In this document: piece after piece, positions 34,394-43,464 of the stretch
Position numbering within the stretch: the first letter of the stretch is position 1
Layout of the letters: every line of letters begins with the position of its first letter
Assembly (NCBI RefSeq): GCF_013408245.1
Contig: NZ_JACBYS010000002.1
Coordinates: forward strand, 62,001 to 126,000
Direction of reading: 5' to 3'
DNA length: 64,000 nucleotides
Origin: Duganella sp. 1224
GTDB taxonomy: Bacteria > Pseudomonadota > Gammaproteobacteria > Burkholderiales > Burkholderiaceae_D
Notes under the pieces: generated by a model
Database searches by the model: none
What the model saw: the letters and a program-made list of their open reading frames with translations, nothing else
Told to the model about the DNA's origin: nothing
Made by a program: the position numbers and the translations under genes

Positions 34394-34705
34394 ATGCGGT
34401 TTAAATTTGAAACCAAACGACACGGCAGGTGCTTCGCCGAGAGCGAACATGACGATGACGCCATCCGGGTCGAGATCTGGTACGACCAGAACACCGATCC
34501 GAAAAAAGTCGAGTACCTGCTGCACATCCGGGATGAGCCGCCGCCCAAGCAGATCACCGAAGCCGGCGCGCTGCAGGATGCCACCCGCATCGCCATCAAT
34601 CACTTCCACGCCACCAGGACCAAGGACGGCGACGAGTTCGAGATGCACTGCAGCCGCATCACCCAGCGCTGGCCCGGCACGCTGTACAACAAGCTGGGTG
34701 GCTGA
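34394..34705 (+). CDS. hypothetical protein
   Basis: 103 residues from the ATG at 34394, with GGAGGGG upstream. I do not recognise the family. Charged, soluble, without signal or membrane segment. Notable stretches are MRFKFETKRHGRCFAESEHDDD and KITEAGALQDATRIAINHF-like helices, with two Cys. GC is slightly lower than the flanking genes. It stands alone downstream of the DUF6265 gene. Confidence 0.65.
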   Translation: MRFKFETKRHGRCFAESEHDDDAIRVEIWYDQNTDPKKVEYLLHIRDEPPPKQITEAGALQDATRIAINHFHATRTKDGDEFEMHCSRITQRWPGTLYNKLGG

Positions 34706-34819
34706 TCCAGATGCGCCGCAAAGCCGGCGACGCCGGTCGCCATTCCCGGCTACGCGCTGGTCATGCTCAGGCACGAACGCTCCCACCGCGCGCCAAGCAG
34801 TCCACCCATGGCTGCGCGA

Positions 34820-35650
34820 TCACCTCACCCGATCAATCTCCTGACGACCACGCAGGTCGGCCAGGAACTGGGCCAGCAGGGCGTTGAAGGCGCCGGGGCG
34901 TTCACGGAAGGCGGCGTGGCCGGCGCCGGGAATGCGGTGGCATTCACCGGACCACAGATTGGCATATTGCAGGCAGTCGATGTAGTCGAGATTGACAATG
35001 CTGTCGTCGGCGCCGTTGATGACGGCCAGCGGCGTATCAATGTGCTCGACCACCCAGCGCTGGTCGACGCCGGCGCCGGCGCGCGCGGCTTCAAACATGG
35101 TTTTGCGCGCCAGGCCGTCTGCGCGCGCCAGCGCTACCCGCAACTGCGGGTTGAAGGAGGCGCCGAAGATTTTTTCGCCGAAGGCATTCACGTCGTCTGC
35201 CGACAGGTGCTGCTGCGAGCCGTACTTCATGCCCGGCGACGGGCGGAAGCCCTCCGACATTACCGTGCCTACCGGCGGCGTACCGCAAATCGCCACGCCG
35301 CGCAGTTCCGGCAGACGCGCCATCACCTCCAGCGCGATATGGCCGCCCAGCGACCAGCCGAAGATCACCGGCCGCTCCAGCGCCAGCTTGTGAATCACCT
35401 CGACGACAGCGTCGCCGAAGCCGGGCCGGGTGTAGGTGCGCGCCGGATCGAGCGCGTTATCGGACTTGCCATGGCCCGGCAAGTCGATGGCGATCAGCCG
35501 CCAGCCATCCGGCAAAGGAGACTGAAACTGCGGGCGGAATACCTCGCTGGACGAGGAATTCCCGTGAATCATCAAGAGCGCCACCGCGCCCTGGCCGCTC
35601 TCCTCCACCGCGATCCTGCCGTGGGAAGTCTGAATACTGTATGACTGCAT
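34820..35650 (-). CDS. alpha/beta hydrolase
   Basis: 276 residues from the ATG at 35650, with GGAGGAT upstream. HG oxyanion motif in LLMIHGNSSSSEVF, nucleophile elbow GWSLGG, acid in INGADDSIV, base in PGAGHAAFRERP. The fold resembles haloalkane dehalogenase / MhpC-type hydrolases, but the substrate cannot be told. No signal peptide. It is transcribed in the same direction as edd-eda, and a terminator between them isolates it. Confidence 0.82.
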   Translation of the reverse strand: MQSYSIQTSHGRIAVEESGQGAVALLMIHGNSSSSEVFRPQFQSPLPDGWRLIAIDLPGHGKSDNALDPARTYTRPGFGDAVVEVIHKLALERPVIFGWSLGGHIALEVMARLPELRGVAICGTPPVGTVMSEGFRPSPGMKYGSQQHLSADDVNAFGEKIFGASFNPQLRVALARADGLARKTMFEAARAGAGVDQRWVVEHIDTPLAVINGADDSIVNLDYIDCLQYANLWSGECHRIPGAGHAAFRERPGAFNALLAQFLADLRGRQEIDRVR

Positions 35651-35688
35651 CTGCGCATCCTCCGTGTTGAACGCGAAGGTAGCACGAG

Positions 35689-35716
35689 AAAAAAGCCGGG
35701 AGCTTAAGCCCGGCTT
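35689..35716 (-). terminator. rho-independent terminator of edd-eda
   Basis: On the minus strand AAGCCGGG pairs with CCCGGCTT (35716-35693) around an 8-nt loop and is followed by TTTTTT. It lies 84 nt beyond the eda stop and upstream of the hydrolase gene. Confidence 0.75.
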
Positions 35717-35799
35717 ACAATGCGCCCGCAGGCGCGTGCGGTATTTCCTGTCCGGCCCGGCCGCGCCGCCTTGCGGGCTGGCGTGGGCCGGCCTGCGGA

Positions 35800-36426
35800 T
35801 TACACCCGCAGGCCGCTGGCGGCTTTGGCCAGGTCGGTGATGCGGCCCCAGTCGCCGGCGGCGATGGCGTCTTTCGGCGTCAGCCACGAGCCGCCCACGC
35901 AGGCGACGTTCTTCAGCGCCAGGAACTGCGACGCCGTCTCTTGCGAGATGCCGCCGGTCGGGCAGAAGGTGACGTCCGGCAGCGGGCCGTAAATCCCGTT
36001 CAGCATGCCGACGCCGCCCGCCGGCACCGCCGGGAACAGCTTCAGTTGCTTGAAGCCCTGTTCACGCGCCACCATCACTTCCGACGGCGTCATCACGCCC
36101 GGCAGCAGCGGCAGGCCGCTGCTCTTGGCGGCGGCGATCAGCGCCGGCGTCAGGCCCGGCGACACGCCAAACACCGCGCCGGCGTCGCGCGCGGCGACAA
36201 ACTCCTCCGGCTGCGTCAGCGTGCCGACGCCGACGATGGCGCCTTCCACTTCGGTCATCGCCTTGATCGCGCCCAGGCCATGCTTGGTGCGCAGCGTGAC
36301 TTCCAGTACGCGGATGCCGCCGGCCACCAGCGCTTTCGCCAGCGGCACGGCGTGTTCAGGTTCGTCAATCGCGATCACCGGGATCACGGCCGAAGTACGC
36401 ATAATGTCGAGCAGAGACAGGGTCAT
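35800..36426 (-). CDS. eda: 2-dehydro-3-deoxy-phosphogluconate (KDPG) aldolase
   Basis: 208 residues from the ATG at 36426; an ATG at 36435 overlapping edd is also possible. Schiff-base lysine in FKQLKLFPA, Glu in LEVTLRT, glycine-rich FCPTGGI phosphate site and VACVGGSWL are all present. Cleaves KDPG to pyruvate and glyceraldehyde 3-phosphate, the last step of the Entner-Doudoroff route. Directly coupled to edd (1 nt between stop and start) and followed by a terminator. Confidence 0.94.
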   Translation of the reverse strand: MTLSLLDIMRTSAVIPVIAIDEPEHAVPLAKALVAGGIRVLEVTLRTKHGLGAIKAMTEVEGAIVGVGTLTQPEEFVAARDAGAVFGVSPGLTPALIAAAKSSGLPLLPGVMTPSEVMVAREQGFKQLKLFPAVPAGGVGMLNGIYGPLPDVTFCPTGGISQETASQFLALKNVACVGGSWLTPKDAIAAGDWGRITDLAKAASGLRV

Positions 36427-36427
36427 A

Positions 36428-38350
36428 TCAGGCATCTTTCTTGGTCGAGAAATCTTCATCGGAACCCGGCACGGTATTACCGACCGGCTCTTTGTCGTGC
36501 AGGCCCACCGTGGTGGGAATCGGCGACGGCAACGGGAACGTGGTGGCGCCCTTCTCGGCCTCGCACACGGTGCTGCGGAACATCGAGAACAGCTCGCGGC
36601 CCATGCCCACGTGGTTGACCGACATGTCGGCGTGCGCCAGCGAGCGCGCGTGCCACACGGCCGAATCCACCAGCGCCTCCAGCGTGCCGGTTTCGGCGCA
36701 GACCTTGATGATGTCGCCGTCGCGCACCAGGCCCAGCGGACCGCCAGCCAGGATCTCCGGCGACACGTGGATGGCCGCCGGCACCTTGCCCGAGGCGCCG
36801 GACATGCGGCCATCGGTCACCAGCGCCACCTTGCGGCCGGCGTCCTGCAGGTTGGCCAGCGCCGGGGTCAGCGCGTGCAGTTCCGGCATGCCGTTGGCGC
36901 GCGGGCCCTGGAAGCGGATCACGGCCACGAAGTCGCGGTCCAGCTGACCGGCCTTGTACGCGTCCATGAAGTCTTCCTGCGAATTGAACACCAGCGCCGG
37001 CGCTTCCACGGTGCGGTGCTGCGGCTTGACGGCCGACACCTTCATCACCGCGCGGCCCAGGTTACCCTGCACCAGCACCATGCCGCCGTCCGGCGAGAAC
37101 GGGTTGTCGTGCTTGCGCAGCACCTTCTCGTCGCCCGATTCGGCCGGCGAATCCTTGAACACAACGCCCTTGTCGCCCTCGCCCAGGAACGGCTCCGCGC
37201 AGTGCTTGCGCAGGCCCTTGCCCAGGATGGTGGTGACGTCGTCGTGCAGCAGGCCCGCGTCCAGCAGTTCGCGGATGACGAAGCCGGTGCTGCCGGCGGC
37301 GTGGAAGTGGTTGACGTCCGCCTCGCCGTTCGGGTAGATGCGGCACAGCAGCGGCACCACTTTCGACAGCTCGTCGAAATCGTTCCAGTCGATCACGATG
37401 CCGGCCGCCTTGGCGATGGCCGGCAGGTGCAGCGTGTGGTTGGTGGAGCCGCCGGTGGCCAGCAGCGCGACGATGGCGTTGACAATGGCCTTCTCGTCGA
37501 CCACATGGCCGACCGGGATGTATTCGCTGCCCTGGTCGGTGATGACGGCGGCGCGCTGGGCGGCGGCCTTGGTCAGCTCATCGCGCAGCGGCGTGTTCGG
37601 CGTGATGAAGGCGGCGCCCGGCAGGTGCAGGCCCATGACTTCCATCAGCATCTGGTTGGAGTTGGCGGTGCCGTAGAAGGTGCAGGTGCCGGCGCCGTGG
37701 TAGGACTGCGACTCGCCCTCCAGCAGCTCGGCACGGCCAACCTTGCCTTGCGCGTACAGCTGGCGGATCTTGGCTTTTTCGGAATTCGACAGGCCGGTGG
37801 TCATCGGGCCGGCCGGCACGAACACCGCAGGCAGGTGGCCGAAATGCAGCGCGCCGATCAGCAGGCCCGGCACGATCTTGTCGCACACGCCCAGGTACAG
37901 CGCCGAGTCGAACATATTGTGCGACAGCGCGATGGCGGCGGCCATGGCGATGGCGTCGCGCGAGAACAGCGACAGCTCCATGCCCAGCTGGCCCTGGGTG
38001 ACGCCGTCGCACATGGCGGGCGTGCCGCCGGCAAACTGCGCCACCGCGCCGACTTCGCGCACCGCTTGTTTGATAATGTCAGGGAAGCGCTCGAACGGCT
38101 GGTGCGCCGACAGCATGTCGTTGTATGCCGAGACGATTGCCACCGACGGCTTCTTGATCTCTTTCAGCACCAGCTTGTCGTTGGCGGGGAAGGCGGCAAA
38201 GCCGTGCGCCAGGTTGGTACAGGCCAGCGTGCCGCGCTGCGGCCCCTTGACGCGGGCCGCTTCGAGATGGGCCAGGTAAGCGCCGCGCGATGGTTTGCTG
38301 CGCTGAATAATGCGGTTGGTGACAGTTTCCAGGACTGGATGCAACGCCAT
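36428..38350 (-). CDS. edd: 6-phosphogluconate dehydratase
   Basis: 640 residues, slightly longer than the usual ~605. IlvD/Edd family with iron-sulfur ligands in [13 protein letters not shown] and GVCDKIVPG, and [11 protein letters not shown] near the C-terminus. Converts 6-phosphogluconate to KDPG. The leader carries a HexR-like operator at 38376-38390, and AAGGAACG precedes the ATG. First gene of the edd-eda operon; divergent from pgi. Confidence 0.94.
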   Translation of the reverse strand: MALHPVLETVTNRIIQRSKPSRGAYLAHLEAARVKGPQRGTLACTNLAHGFAAFPANDKLVLKEIKKPSVAIVSAYNDMLSAHQPFERFPDIIKQAVREVGAVAQFAGGTPAMCDGVTQGQLGMELSLFSRDAIAMAAAIALSHNMFDSALYLGVCDKIVPGLLIGALHFGHLPAVFVPAGPMTTGLSNSEKAKIRQLYAQGKVGRAELLEGESQSYHGAGTCTFYGTANSNQMLMEVMGLHLPGAAFITPNTPLRDELTKAAAQRAAVITDQGSEYIPVGHVVDEKAIVNAIVALLATGGSTNHTLHLPAIAKAAGIVIDWNDFDELSKVVPLLCRIYPNGEADVNHFHAAGSTGFVIRELLDAGLLHDDVTTILGKGLRKHCAEPFLGEGDKGVVFKDSPAESGDEKVLRKHDNPFSPDGGMVLVQGNLGRAVMKVSAVKPQHRTVEAPALVFNSQEDFMDAYKAGQLDRDFVAVIRFQGPRANGMPELHALTPALANLQDAGRKVALVTDGRMSGASGKVPAAIHVSPEILAGGPLGLVRDGDIIKVCAETGTLEALVDSAVWHARSLAHADMSVNHVGMGRELFSMFRSTVCEAEKGATTFPLPSPIPTTVGLHDKEPVGNTVPGSDEDFSTKKDA

Positions 38351-38375
38351 GATCGTTCCTTATGAATGGATTCCG

Positions 38376-38390
38376 TGAAATTTTACTACA
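38376..38390 (-). promoter_or_regulatory. candidate HexR operator of edd-eda
   Basis: Minus strand TGTAGTAAAATTTCA, 25 nt before the edd start. It is identical at 14 of 15 positions to TGTAGTAAAATTTCT upstream of zwf (45878-45892) and resembles the HexR consensus TGTARTTWWWYTACA. Confidence 0.6.
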
Positions 38391-38506
38391 AAATTGAGAA
38401 GCCCACCGGCTTTTCTTATATATACGGGCTGGCGTTGGCTGGCGATCCGTAACATGGTTACACCAGTCCTTTTGCCAAGGTAAATATGGGGGCGCGATAG
38501 CCAAAC

Positions 38507-38521
38507 CGTAGTGAATTTACC
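38507..38521 (+). promoter_or_regulatory. candidate HexR operator of pgi
   Basis: CGTAGTGAATTTACC, 12 of 15 bases the same as AGTAGTAAATTTACA upstream of zwf. It lies 46 nt before the pgi ATG, between the divergent edd and pgi genes. Confidence 0.45.
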
Positions 38522-38567
38522 TGTTTTTCCTGTATCATTCGATCATCCTTCCACATCTGCCAACATT

Positions 38568-40220
38568 ATGCGCCAGCCTGCACTCACCACCACCGCCAGC
38601 TTCCAAGCCCTGGCCTCCCACGCCGTCGACGCCAAGCACTGGACCCTGCGCCAGTTGTTCGCCAGCGACGCCCAGCGTTTTCCCAAGCTGACCGTCGACG
38701 CGGCCGGCCTGTTCCTGGACTATTCCAAGAACCGGCTGGACGCCACCACCGTCGGCCTGCTGCTCGACCTGGCCCGCGAACGCGGCGTGGAAGCACAGCG
38801 CGACGCCATGCTGCGTGGCGAGAAGATCAATCTTACCGAACAACGCGCGGTACTGCACACCGCATTGCGTATGCCGCGCGGCAAAGCGCTGGTCGTCGAC
38901 GGCCAGGACGTCAACGCCGACGTCCACGCGGTGCTCGACCACGTCAAGGAATTCACCGACCGCGTGCGCAATGGCCAGTGGCTGGGCTACAGCGGCAAGC
39001 AGATCACCGATGTGGTCAACATCGGCATCGGCGGCTCGGACCTGGGGCCAAAGATGGCCGTGCTGGCGCTGCGCTCGTACGCGCATCCGCGCCTGAAGAT
39101 GCACTTCGTCTCCAACGTCGACGGCCATGACATGGACGCCGCGCTGGCGCAGGTCAATCCTGAAACGACGTTGTTCATCATCGCCTCGAAGACCTTCACC
39201 ACCGCCGAGACCATGCTCAACGCCGGCACCGCGCGCACCTGGTTCCTGCAACACGGCGGCACGACCGAGCACCTGGCCAAGCACTTCGTGGCCGTGTCCA
39301 CCAACACCAAGGCCGTGGCGGAATTCGGCATCGACACCGCCAACATGTTCCCGTTCTGGGACTGGGTGGGCGGCCGCTACTCCGTATGGTCGGCGATCGG
39401 CCTGTCGGTGGCGCTGGCGGTGGGCTTTGGCTACTTCGCCGACTTCCTGGCCGGCGCCCACGCGATGGACGAACACTTCCGCGAGGCGCCGCTGGAGCAG
39501 AACATGCCGGTGCTGCTGGCCATGGTCGGCTTCTGGAACCGCCAATTCCTCGACGCCACCTCACTGTCGATCGCGCCGTACCACCAGGACCTGAACCGCT
39601 TCCCGGCCTATCTGCAGCAACTGGACATGGAATCCAACGGCAAGCGCGTGACGCGCAACGGCGCCGAGGTGGACACCGTCACCTGCCCGGTGGTATGGGG
39701 CGAATGCGGCACCAACGCGCAGCACGCGTACTTCCAGCTGCTGCACCAGGGCACCGACGTCACGCCGATCGACTTCATCGCCGCGCTGCGCGCCACGCAC
39801 GATCTGGCAGGCCATCACGACGCGCTGCTGGCCAACTGCTTCGCGCAGTCGGAAGCCTTCATGAAGGGCAAAACCGCGGACGAGGTACGCGCCGACCTGG
39901 CCGGCCAGAACCTGACGCCGGAGCAGATCGACGAACTGGTGCCGCACAAGACCTTCCCCGGCAATCGTCCGTCCAACACCATCCTGATGGACCAGTTGAC
40001 GCCGGGCGCGCTGGGCGCCTTGATCGCGCTGTACGAGCACAAGACCTTTGTGCAGGGCGTGATCTGGGACGTCAACAGCTTTGACCAGTGGGGCGTGGAG
40101 CTGGGCAAGGTGCTGGCCAAAAACATCCAGTCGGAACTGACCGGCGAAGTGAAACCGGAACGTCACGACAGCTCGACCAATGGCCTGATCTTCATGGCGA
40201 AGGCAGCCCAACACATTTAA
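38568..40220 (+). CDS. pgi: glucose-6-phosphate isomerase
   Basis: 550 residues from the ATG at 38568; upstream in-frame sequence includes the operator and is not coding. PGI signatures: [15 protein letters not shown] (~153), [14 protein letters not shown], the [14 protein letters not shown] block with the catalytic Glu region near it, and the C-terminal QWGVELGK (catalytic Lys). Interconverts glucose 6-phosphate and fructose 6-phosphate, allowing cyclic use of the Entner-Doudoroff pathway. Divergent from edd and probably HexR-controlled. Confidence 0.95.
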   Translation: MRQPALTTTASFQALASHAVDAKHWTLRQLFASDAQRFPKLTVDAAGLFLDYSKNRLDATTVGLLLDLARERGVEAQRDAMLRGEKINLTEQRAVLHTALRMPRGKALVVDGQDVNADVHAVLDHVKEFTDRVRNGQWLGYSGKQITDVVNIGIGGSDLGPKMAVLALRSYAHPRLKMHFVSNVDGHDMDAALAQVNPETTLFIIASKTFTTAETMLNAGTARTWFLQHGGTTEHLAKHFVAVSTNTKAVAEFGIDTANMFPFWDWVGGRYSVWSAIGLSVALAVGFGYFADFLAGAHAMDEHFREAPLEQNMPVLLAMVGFWNRQFLDATSLSIAPYHQDLNRFPAYLQQLDMESNGKRVTRNGAEVDTVTCPVVWGECGTNAQHAYFQLLHQGTDVTPIDFIAALRATHDLAGHHDALLANCFAQSEAFMKGKTADEVRADLAGQNLTPEQIDELVPHKTFPGNRPSNTILMDQLTPGALGALIALYEHKTFVQGVIWDVNSFDQWGVELGKVLAKNIQSELTGEVKPERHDSSTNGLIFMAKAAQHI

Positions 40221-40225
40221 CCAAC

Positions 40226-40258
40226 GTCGCCCCGGCAAATGCCGGGGCCCATGCCGAG
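40226..40258 (+). repeat. dispersed repeat, GTCGCCCCGGC...CATGCCGAG type
   Basis: 33 nt with an inverted repeat GCCCCGGC-AAAT-GCCGGGGC, directly after the pgi stop. Its near copy lies in hrpA at 26063-26095 on the other strand. The following bases up to about 40288 (ending CATGACGG) may belong to the same element. Confidence 0.6.
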
Positions 40259-40305
40259 TGCGCAGTACTCCGCACGGGCAGCATGACGGCTTGAGCCCAA
40301 CACAT

Positions 40306-41193
40306 ATGAACATCAAAGTAGCTTACGACGCAGTGATGCAAACCGGCGAATGCCCGCTGTGGCATCCCGAAGAACAAGCCCTGTACTGGGTCGACATCCC
40401 CGCCTTCACCGTGCACCGGCTGGACCCGGCCAGCGGCGCGCACCGCTCATGGAAACTGGCCAGCGAACCGGCCACGCTGGCCATCAGCGACGCCGGCGGC
40501 CTGATTGTCGCCATGCGCAGCGGCTTCGCGCACCTGGACACCGACAGCGACGAGGTCAAGCTGACCGACATCGCCGCCGCGCCCTACGACCAGAAGATCA
40601 CCCGCTTCAACGACGGCCACGTCGACCCGGCCGGCCGCTTCTGGGTCGGCACCATCTACGAACCGCGCGACAAGCCGGCCGCCGAGATGTACGTGCTGGA
40701 ACAGGGCACGCTGCGCCAGGCCTGGTCGGGCGGTATGACCAACTCCAATGGCCTGGGCTTCAGCCCGGACCAGAAGACCATGTACCACGCCGACACCGCC
40801 GCCCACCGCGTCTACCGCTACGACTACGACGTGGCCACCGGCACCGTCAGCAACCAGCAGACGCTGCACCAGTTCTCGGCCGACAAGGAGAACAACTACG
40901 GCGGCCGTCCGGACGGCGCCGCGGTCGACAGCGAAGGCAACTACTGGGTGGCGATGTTTGAAGGCGCGCGCATCGTCAAGCTGTCGCCGACCGGCGAGCT
41001 GCTGGGCGAGATCAAGCTGCCAGTGCGCTGCCCGACCATGCCAGCCTTCGGCGGCCCGGATCTGCGCACACTGTACGTCACCAGCGCCGGCGCCCGCCCG
41101 GCGGCGGAGCTGGAACAATATCCGCTCAGCGGCAAACTGCTGGCGATCCCGATGGACGTCACCGGCCGCACCGAACCGCGCTACAAGAAGTAA
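40306..41193 (+). CDS. SMP-30/gluconolactonase family protein
   Basis: 295 residues from the ATG at 40306. SMP-30 beta-propeller: GECPLWHPEEQALYWVDI carries the metal-binding Glu; KITRFNDGHVDPAGRFWVGT and NSNGLGFSPDQKTMYHAD carry further ligands (Asn, Asp). Such enzymes hydrolyse glucono- or other sugar lactones. Next to pgi and within reach of the edd-eda cluster, a 6-phosphoglucono- or gluconolactone substrate is plausible but inferred. It starts 85 nt after pgi, across a dispersed repeat. Confidence 0.85.
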   Translation: MNIKVAYDAVMQTGECPLWHPEEQALYWVDIPAFTVHRLDPASGAHRSWKLASEPATLAISDAGGLIVAMRSGFAHLDTDSDEVKLTDIAAAPYDQKITRFNDGHVDPAGRFWVGTIYEPRDKPAAEMYVLEQGTLRQAWSGGMTNSNGLGFSPDQKTMYHADTAAHRVYRYDYDVATGTVSNQQTLHQFSADKENNYGGRPDGAAVDSEGNYWVAMFEGARIVKLSPTGELLGEIKLPVRCPTMPAFGGPDLRTLYVTSAGARPAAELEQYPLSGKLLAIPMDVTGRTEPRYKK

Positions 41194-41605
41194 CTCTCCC
41201 CCGCGTCCGACGCCCCTGCCGGACGCAATTGCAAAAATCCCCAAGGCGGCCAAAGGTCCTTACTCCAAACCGCCAGTTTGCGCCTTCGCCGTCATTCCGG
41301 CGCACGCCGGAATCCATAGAACAGCGGTATGCCAGCAAAGTATGAATTCCCGCTTTCGCGGGAATGACGGAGCGACGGCGAGCGGGCGGAAACCGACAGT
41401 TGTATCAAGGACAGCAGTTTTTCAGCCAGAAAAACTCTTAAATTCCCACCTCATTGCGGCCTCGGTACAGGTTTAATCTTCGGACGGACGCTTAAGCAGC
41501 AAGCTCCGTGCAACAATCTGTGAACCTTTCCAATAAGCAAACTGCTATCCTGAGCGGGACAGCATCCGGTCAGAAGCGAACAAGCACGGAAATGAGAGAC
41601 TGCCC
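41194..41605. other. intergenic region with a REPIN and the left edge of a low-GC island
   Basis: No gene seen. It contains the 78-bp REPIN-like element (41291-41368). From about 41400 the base composition turns AT-rich and stays so until about 44000. Near 41568-41578 it has the spacer motif GGTCAGAAGCG, which recurs at 42239. This is the junction between the core chromosome and the island. Confidence 0.6.
41291..41368. repeat. 78-bp REPIN-like element
   Basis: GTCATTCCGGCGCACGCCGG at one end and CCCGCTTTCGCGGGAATGAC at the other: two REP-type hairpins in inverted orientation around a ~26-nt middle. Same length as the copy in hrpA (29123-29200). A single half-element remnant is at 58136-58155. 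Confidence 0.75.
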
Positions 41606-41824
41606 ATGAGAGAGCTAAAGTTTAACATTTTTGGAACACTCATCGCCGTGAGTGGCTCATGCGGGGCTTGGCGAGCTTATTACCTCGGGACAGACGGAAA
41701 GCGCCGACCAGCGGATTTTATCGTGCCCCGGAATGTTGTCGAAGATGAGCTTTGTGAGTATCTGGCGGATCTCTATCATGAGAACGCAACTCCACGAAAT
41801 TGCAACGCAGTGCAATTGATGTGA
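41606..41824 (+). CDS. small DUF7661-like protein
   Basis: 72 residues. The pattern LKFNIFGTLIAV...GAWRAYYLGTDGKRRPADFIVPRNV...ELCEYLADLYHENATP matches what I know of the DUF7661 family of short proteins (opening FDIFGR, centre GKRR.A.D..IP, end YL.D.FHE.AT). Such genes are found scattered in accessory and immunity loci. Soluble, no signal peptide. First gene of an AT-rich island in which all genes point the same way. Family assignment by eye, moderate. Confidence 0.6.
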   Translation: MRELKFNIFGTLIAVSGSCGAWRAYYLGTDGKRRPADFIVPRNVVEDELCEYLADLYHENATPRNCNAVQLM

Positions 41825-41908
41825 GATCTAGGCCAGCTAAGAAAGACTGCCACCTGCCGATGAACGCTCCCGGCCAATTGCAGTCGTTCAGAAAAATGGA
41901 AGTTGATT

Positions 41909-42226
41909 ATGTATCGAAGTGCTTTGGCGTGGACGCCGCTGTTGCTGCTACTGGCTGGCCTGTGTATCCCAGAGTCATATTGGTGCTCGCCTATAAATCC
42001 AGGAGGCAAAGAGCTGGCATGCGGATATGATTACGCAAAAACAGAAATTAAAACCACTATCGTTTTAATGCAGATTTTCGGTGCTTGCGCCTTCATTGCA
42101 ACCGCTTGGCATGCTACTCAGCGAAGGCTGTCGGCATGGGGCCTATCAGGGTTAGTCATATCGGCCCTCTTAGTAGGATTGATGGCGTTGTTAAAGCTTC
42201 GATACGGCTTTGATGACTCACCATGA
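41909..42226 (+). CDS. hypothetical membrane protein
   Basis: 105 residues from the ATG at 41909. Three hydrophobic segments: ~8-20 (WTPLLLLLAGLC), ~50-65 (TTIVLMQIFGACAFIATAW) and ~77-95 (LSGLVISALLVGLMALL). Two Cys in the first loop (PESYWCSP, ELACGYD) may form a periplasmic disulfide. I do not recognise a family. It is AT-richer than the core genes and could be a membrane immunity protein; that is inference from context. Confidence 0.55.
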   Translation: MYRSALAWTPLLLLLAGLCIPESYWCSPINPGGKELACGYDYAKTEIKTTIVLMQIFGACAFIATAWHATQRRLSAWGLSGLVISALLVGLMALLKLRYGFDDSP

Positions 42227-42238
42227 CAGGCTGACAGC

Positions 42239-42252
42239 GGCCAGAAGCGGCC
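42239..42252. repeat. island spacer motif GGCCAGAAGCGGCC
   Basis: GGCCAGAAGCGGCC sits between two island genes. GGTCAGAAGCG at 41568-41578 matches it at 10 of 11 positions, and a related stretch, CGGCCAATACCGGACATTG, is at 42655-42673. It may be a cassette boundary or recombination scar. Confidence 0.35.
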
Positions 42253-42290
42253 TGTCAGGAAAACGAAGTCGATGATAGACAACGCTAAAA

Positions 42291-42623
42291 ATGAGTATTA
42301 AGAACCAACTACCCAAGACGATTACGGTCACGCCTGACGGTGATGAAATCGGTTCGCCAGAGGTGGCGAATGGCATACATCACTTTCTGTCGGCGTCTGT
42401 CAACGTCGCTAACAAGGACATCTGCCTGAGTTTTTCAACGCGTCGAGCAATGTACGACTTCGCGGTATCTCTGTTGCAAGAGGCAGTGTATGGAAATGGT
42501 GGTATGGTCAACGGCAAAGGCGGCCTTAAGGAATTCCTTCCATCGAACGATGAACGCGTTGTTGATGGTGTTCGAGTTAAGGCCGACAGCTCTCGTGTTT
42601 TTGTCTTTTATGATGAAGGATAA
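42291..42623 (+). CDS. hypothetical protein (immunity-like)
   Basis: 110 residues. Unrecognised. Opens MSIKNQLPKTITVTPDGDE; centre FLSASVNVANKDICLSFSTRRAMYDFAVSLLQEAVYGNGG; ends VRVKADSSRVFVFYDEG. The FSTRRAMYDFAVSLLQEAVYG helix resembles what is seen in small cytosolic immunity proteins, but this is only a loose likeness. Soluble, no signal peptide. Same strand and low GC as its neighbours. Confidence 0.55.
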   Translation: MSIKNQLPKTITVTPDGDEIGSPEVANGIHHFLSASVNVANKDICLSFSTRRAMYDFAVSLLQEAVYGNGGMVNGKGGLKEFLPSNDERVVDGVRVKADSSRVFVFYDEG

Positions 42624-42686
42624 AGGTCTTCGTAAATAACACGCGGACCGAAATCGGCCAATACCGGACATTGAAACTGAGATGAC

Positions 42687-42884
42687 ATGACGGAAAATTT
42701 TAAAAAATCGGCGTATGTTCTCTCGATGCTCATCAACTCCGGCTTACTAGCGTTCTACGCGCTCACGCATGTGCTACAAACTCGATTGCTGTTCGGGACT
42801 CTGTTAATTGCTTTCGCCTTTGTTGGTGGTGGCGCATGGCTCTATTTGCCTTGGTCCAGAGGCACCTTCGATCGGCACGGATGA
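42687..42884 (+). CDS. small hypothetical membrane protein
   Basis: 65 residues with two TM segments (~9-27 SAYVLSMLINSGLLAFYAL and ~35-54 LFGTLLIAFAFVGGGAWLYL) and short charged ends. Unrecognised. It sits between two other small genes of the AT-rich island, all on the plus strand. Its size and form would fit a membrane immunity protein or a holin-like protein; no motif decides between these. Confidence 0.45.
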   Translation: MTENFKKSAYVLSMLINSGLLAFYALTHVLQTRLLFGTLLIAFAFVGGGAWLYLPWSRGTFDRHG

Positions 42885-42903
42885 AAAGGTAGCTGAAGCA
42901 AAG

Positions 42904-43137
42904 ATGAAAATCCTTGCGTCAAAGCTCACTCTTCCAGATGGCAGCGATCAGGACGACGCCCACATGATCTTAATGTCGGCTGGGCTTGGAAAATTTGTCA
43001 AATTCAATTACACGGCAAAGAACATGACCTCCGACGATTTCGCAAAACGTTCGCGCGAAATTGTTGAAGCCTTTGTACGCTTTAATGGTGCAACAATGAA
43101 AGCCTTCCTTATTGACCGAAAAAGTAAAGCTGGGTAA
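42904..43137 (+). CDS. small hypothetical protein
   Basis: 77 residues from the ATG at 42904 (MKILASKLTLPDGSDQDDAH). A longer frame from 42808 overlaps the previous gene and is less likely. Features are NYTAKNMTSDDFAKRSREIVEAFVRFNGATMKAFLI. Soluble, unrecognised. It could be a short or truncated immunity gene. Confidence 0.4.
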   Translation: MKILASKLTLPDGSDQDDAHMILMSAGLGKFVKFNYTAKNMTSDDFAKRSREIVEAFVRFNGATMKAFLIDRKSKAG

Positions 43138-43464
43138 GCCGAAATTGACAAACGAGCCCAACCATTTCATTAACTCGGACGCGCTAGCGCGCCGACCATG
43201 CGGCACACTGAATTATGGCTTAGATGCGATTGCATCGTAGACTATTAAAGCACTGGCGTGAGGCGTTGAAAGCGGGGGATTACAATTTTTCTCGACCTAG
43301 CTGAAACCGGACGAGGTGATCATTCTGCTGCGTTCTGAGGTCATATTGATGCGATACGCGGCGTGGATCGTAAACACAGTTTGGTTACAGGTAACTGCGG
43401 CGCATAACGGCAAGTTGCGGTCATTCGTCGGGCAAGTCAAACTTCAAAAGAAAAAATTCAAGTG
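43138..43464. other. AT-rich gap without a gene
   Basis: No convincing open frame on either strand. It has the short inverted repeat GGCGCGCTAGCGCG-type around 43183-43196 (ACGCGCTAGCGCGCC), but no attC-like pair of R boxes could be confirmed. Possibly decayed remains of another island gene. Confidence 0.4.

Noticed and set aside
40226..40258. Repeat after pgi as a rho-independent terminator
   Set aside because: The stem is strong but there is no T-run, and the same sequence occurs inside hrpA, so it is treated as a dispersed repeat.
43183..43196. Short ACGCGCTAGCGCGCC inverted repeat as an attachment site
   Set aside because: Too short and of a kind expected often in GC-rich DNA; no matching copy at the other island edge.
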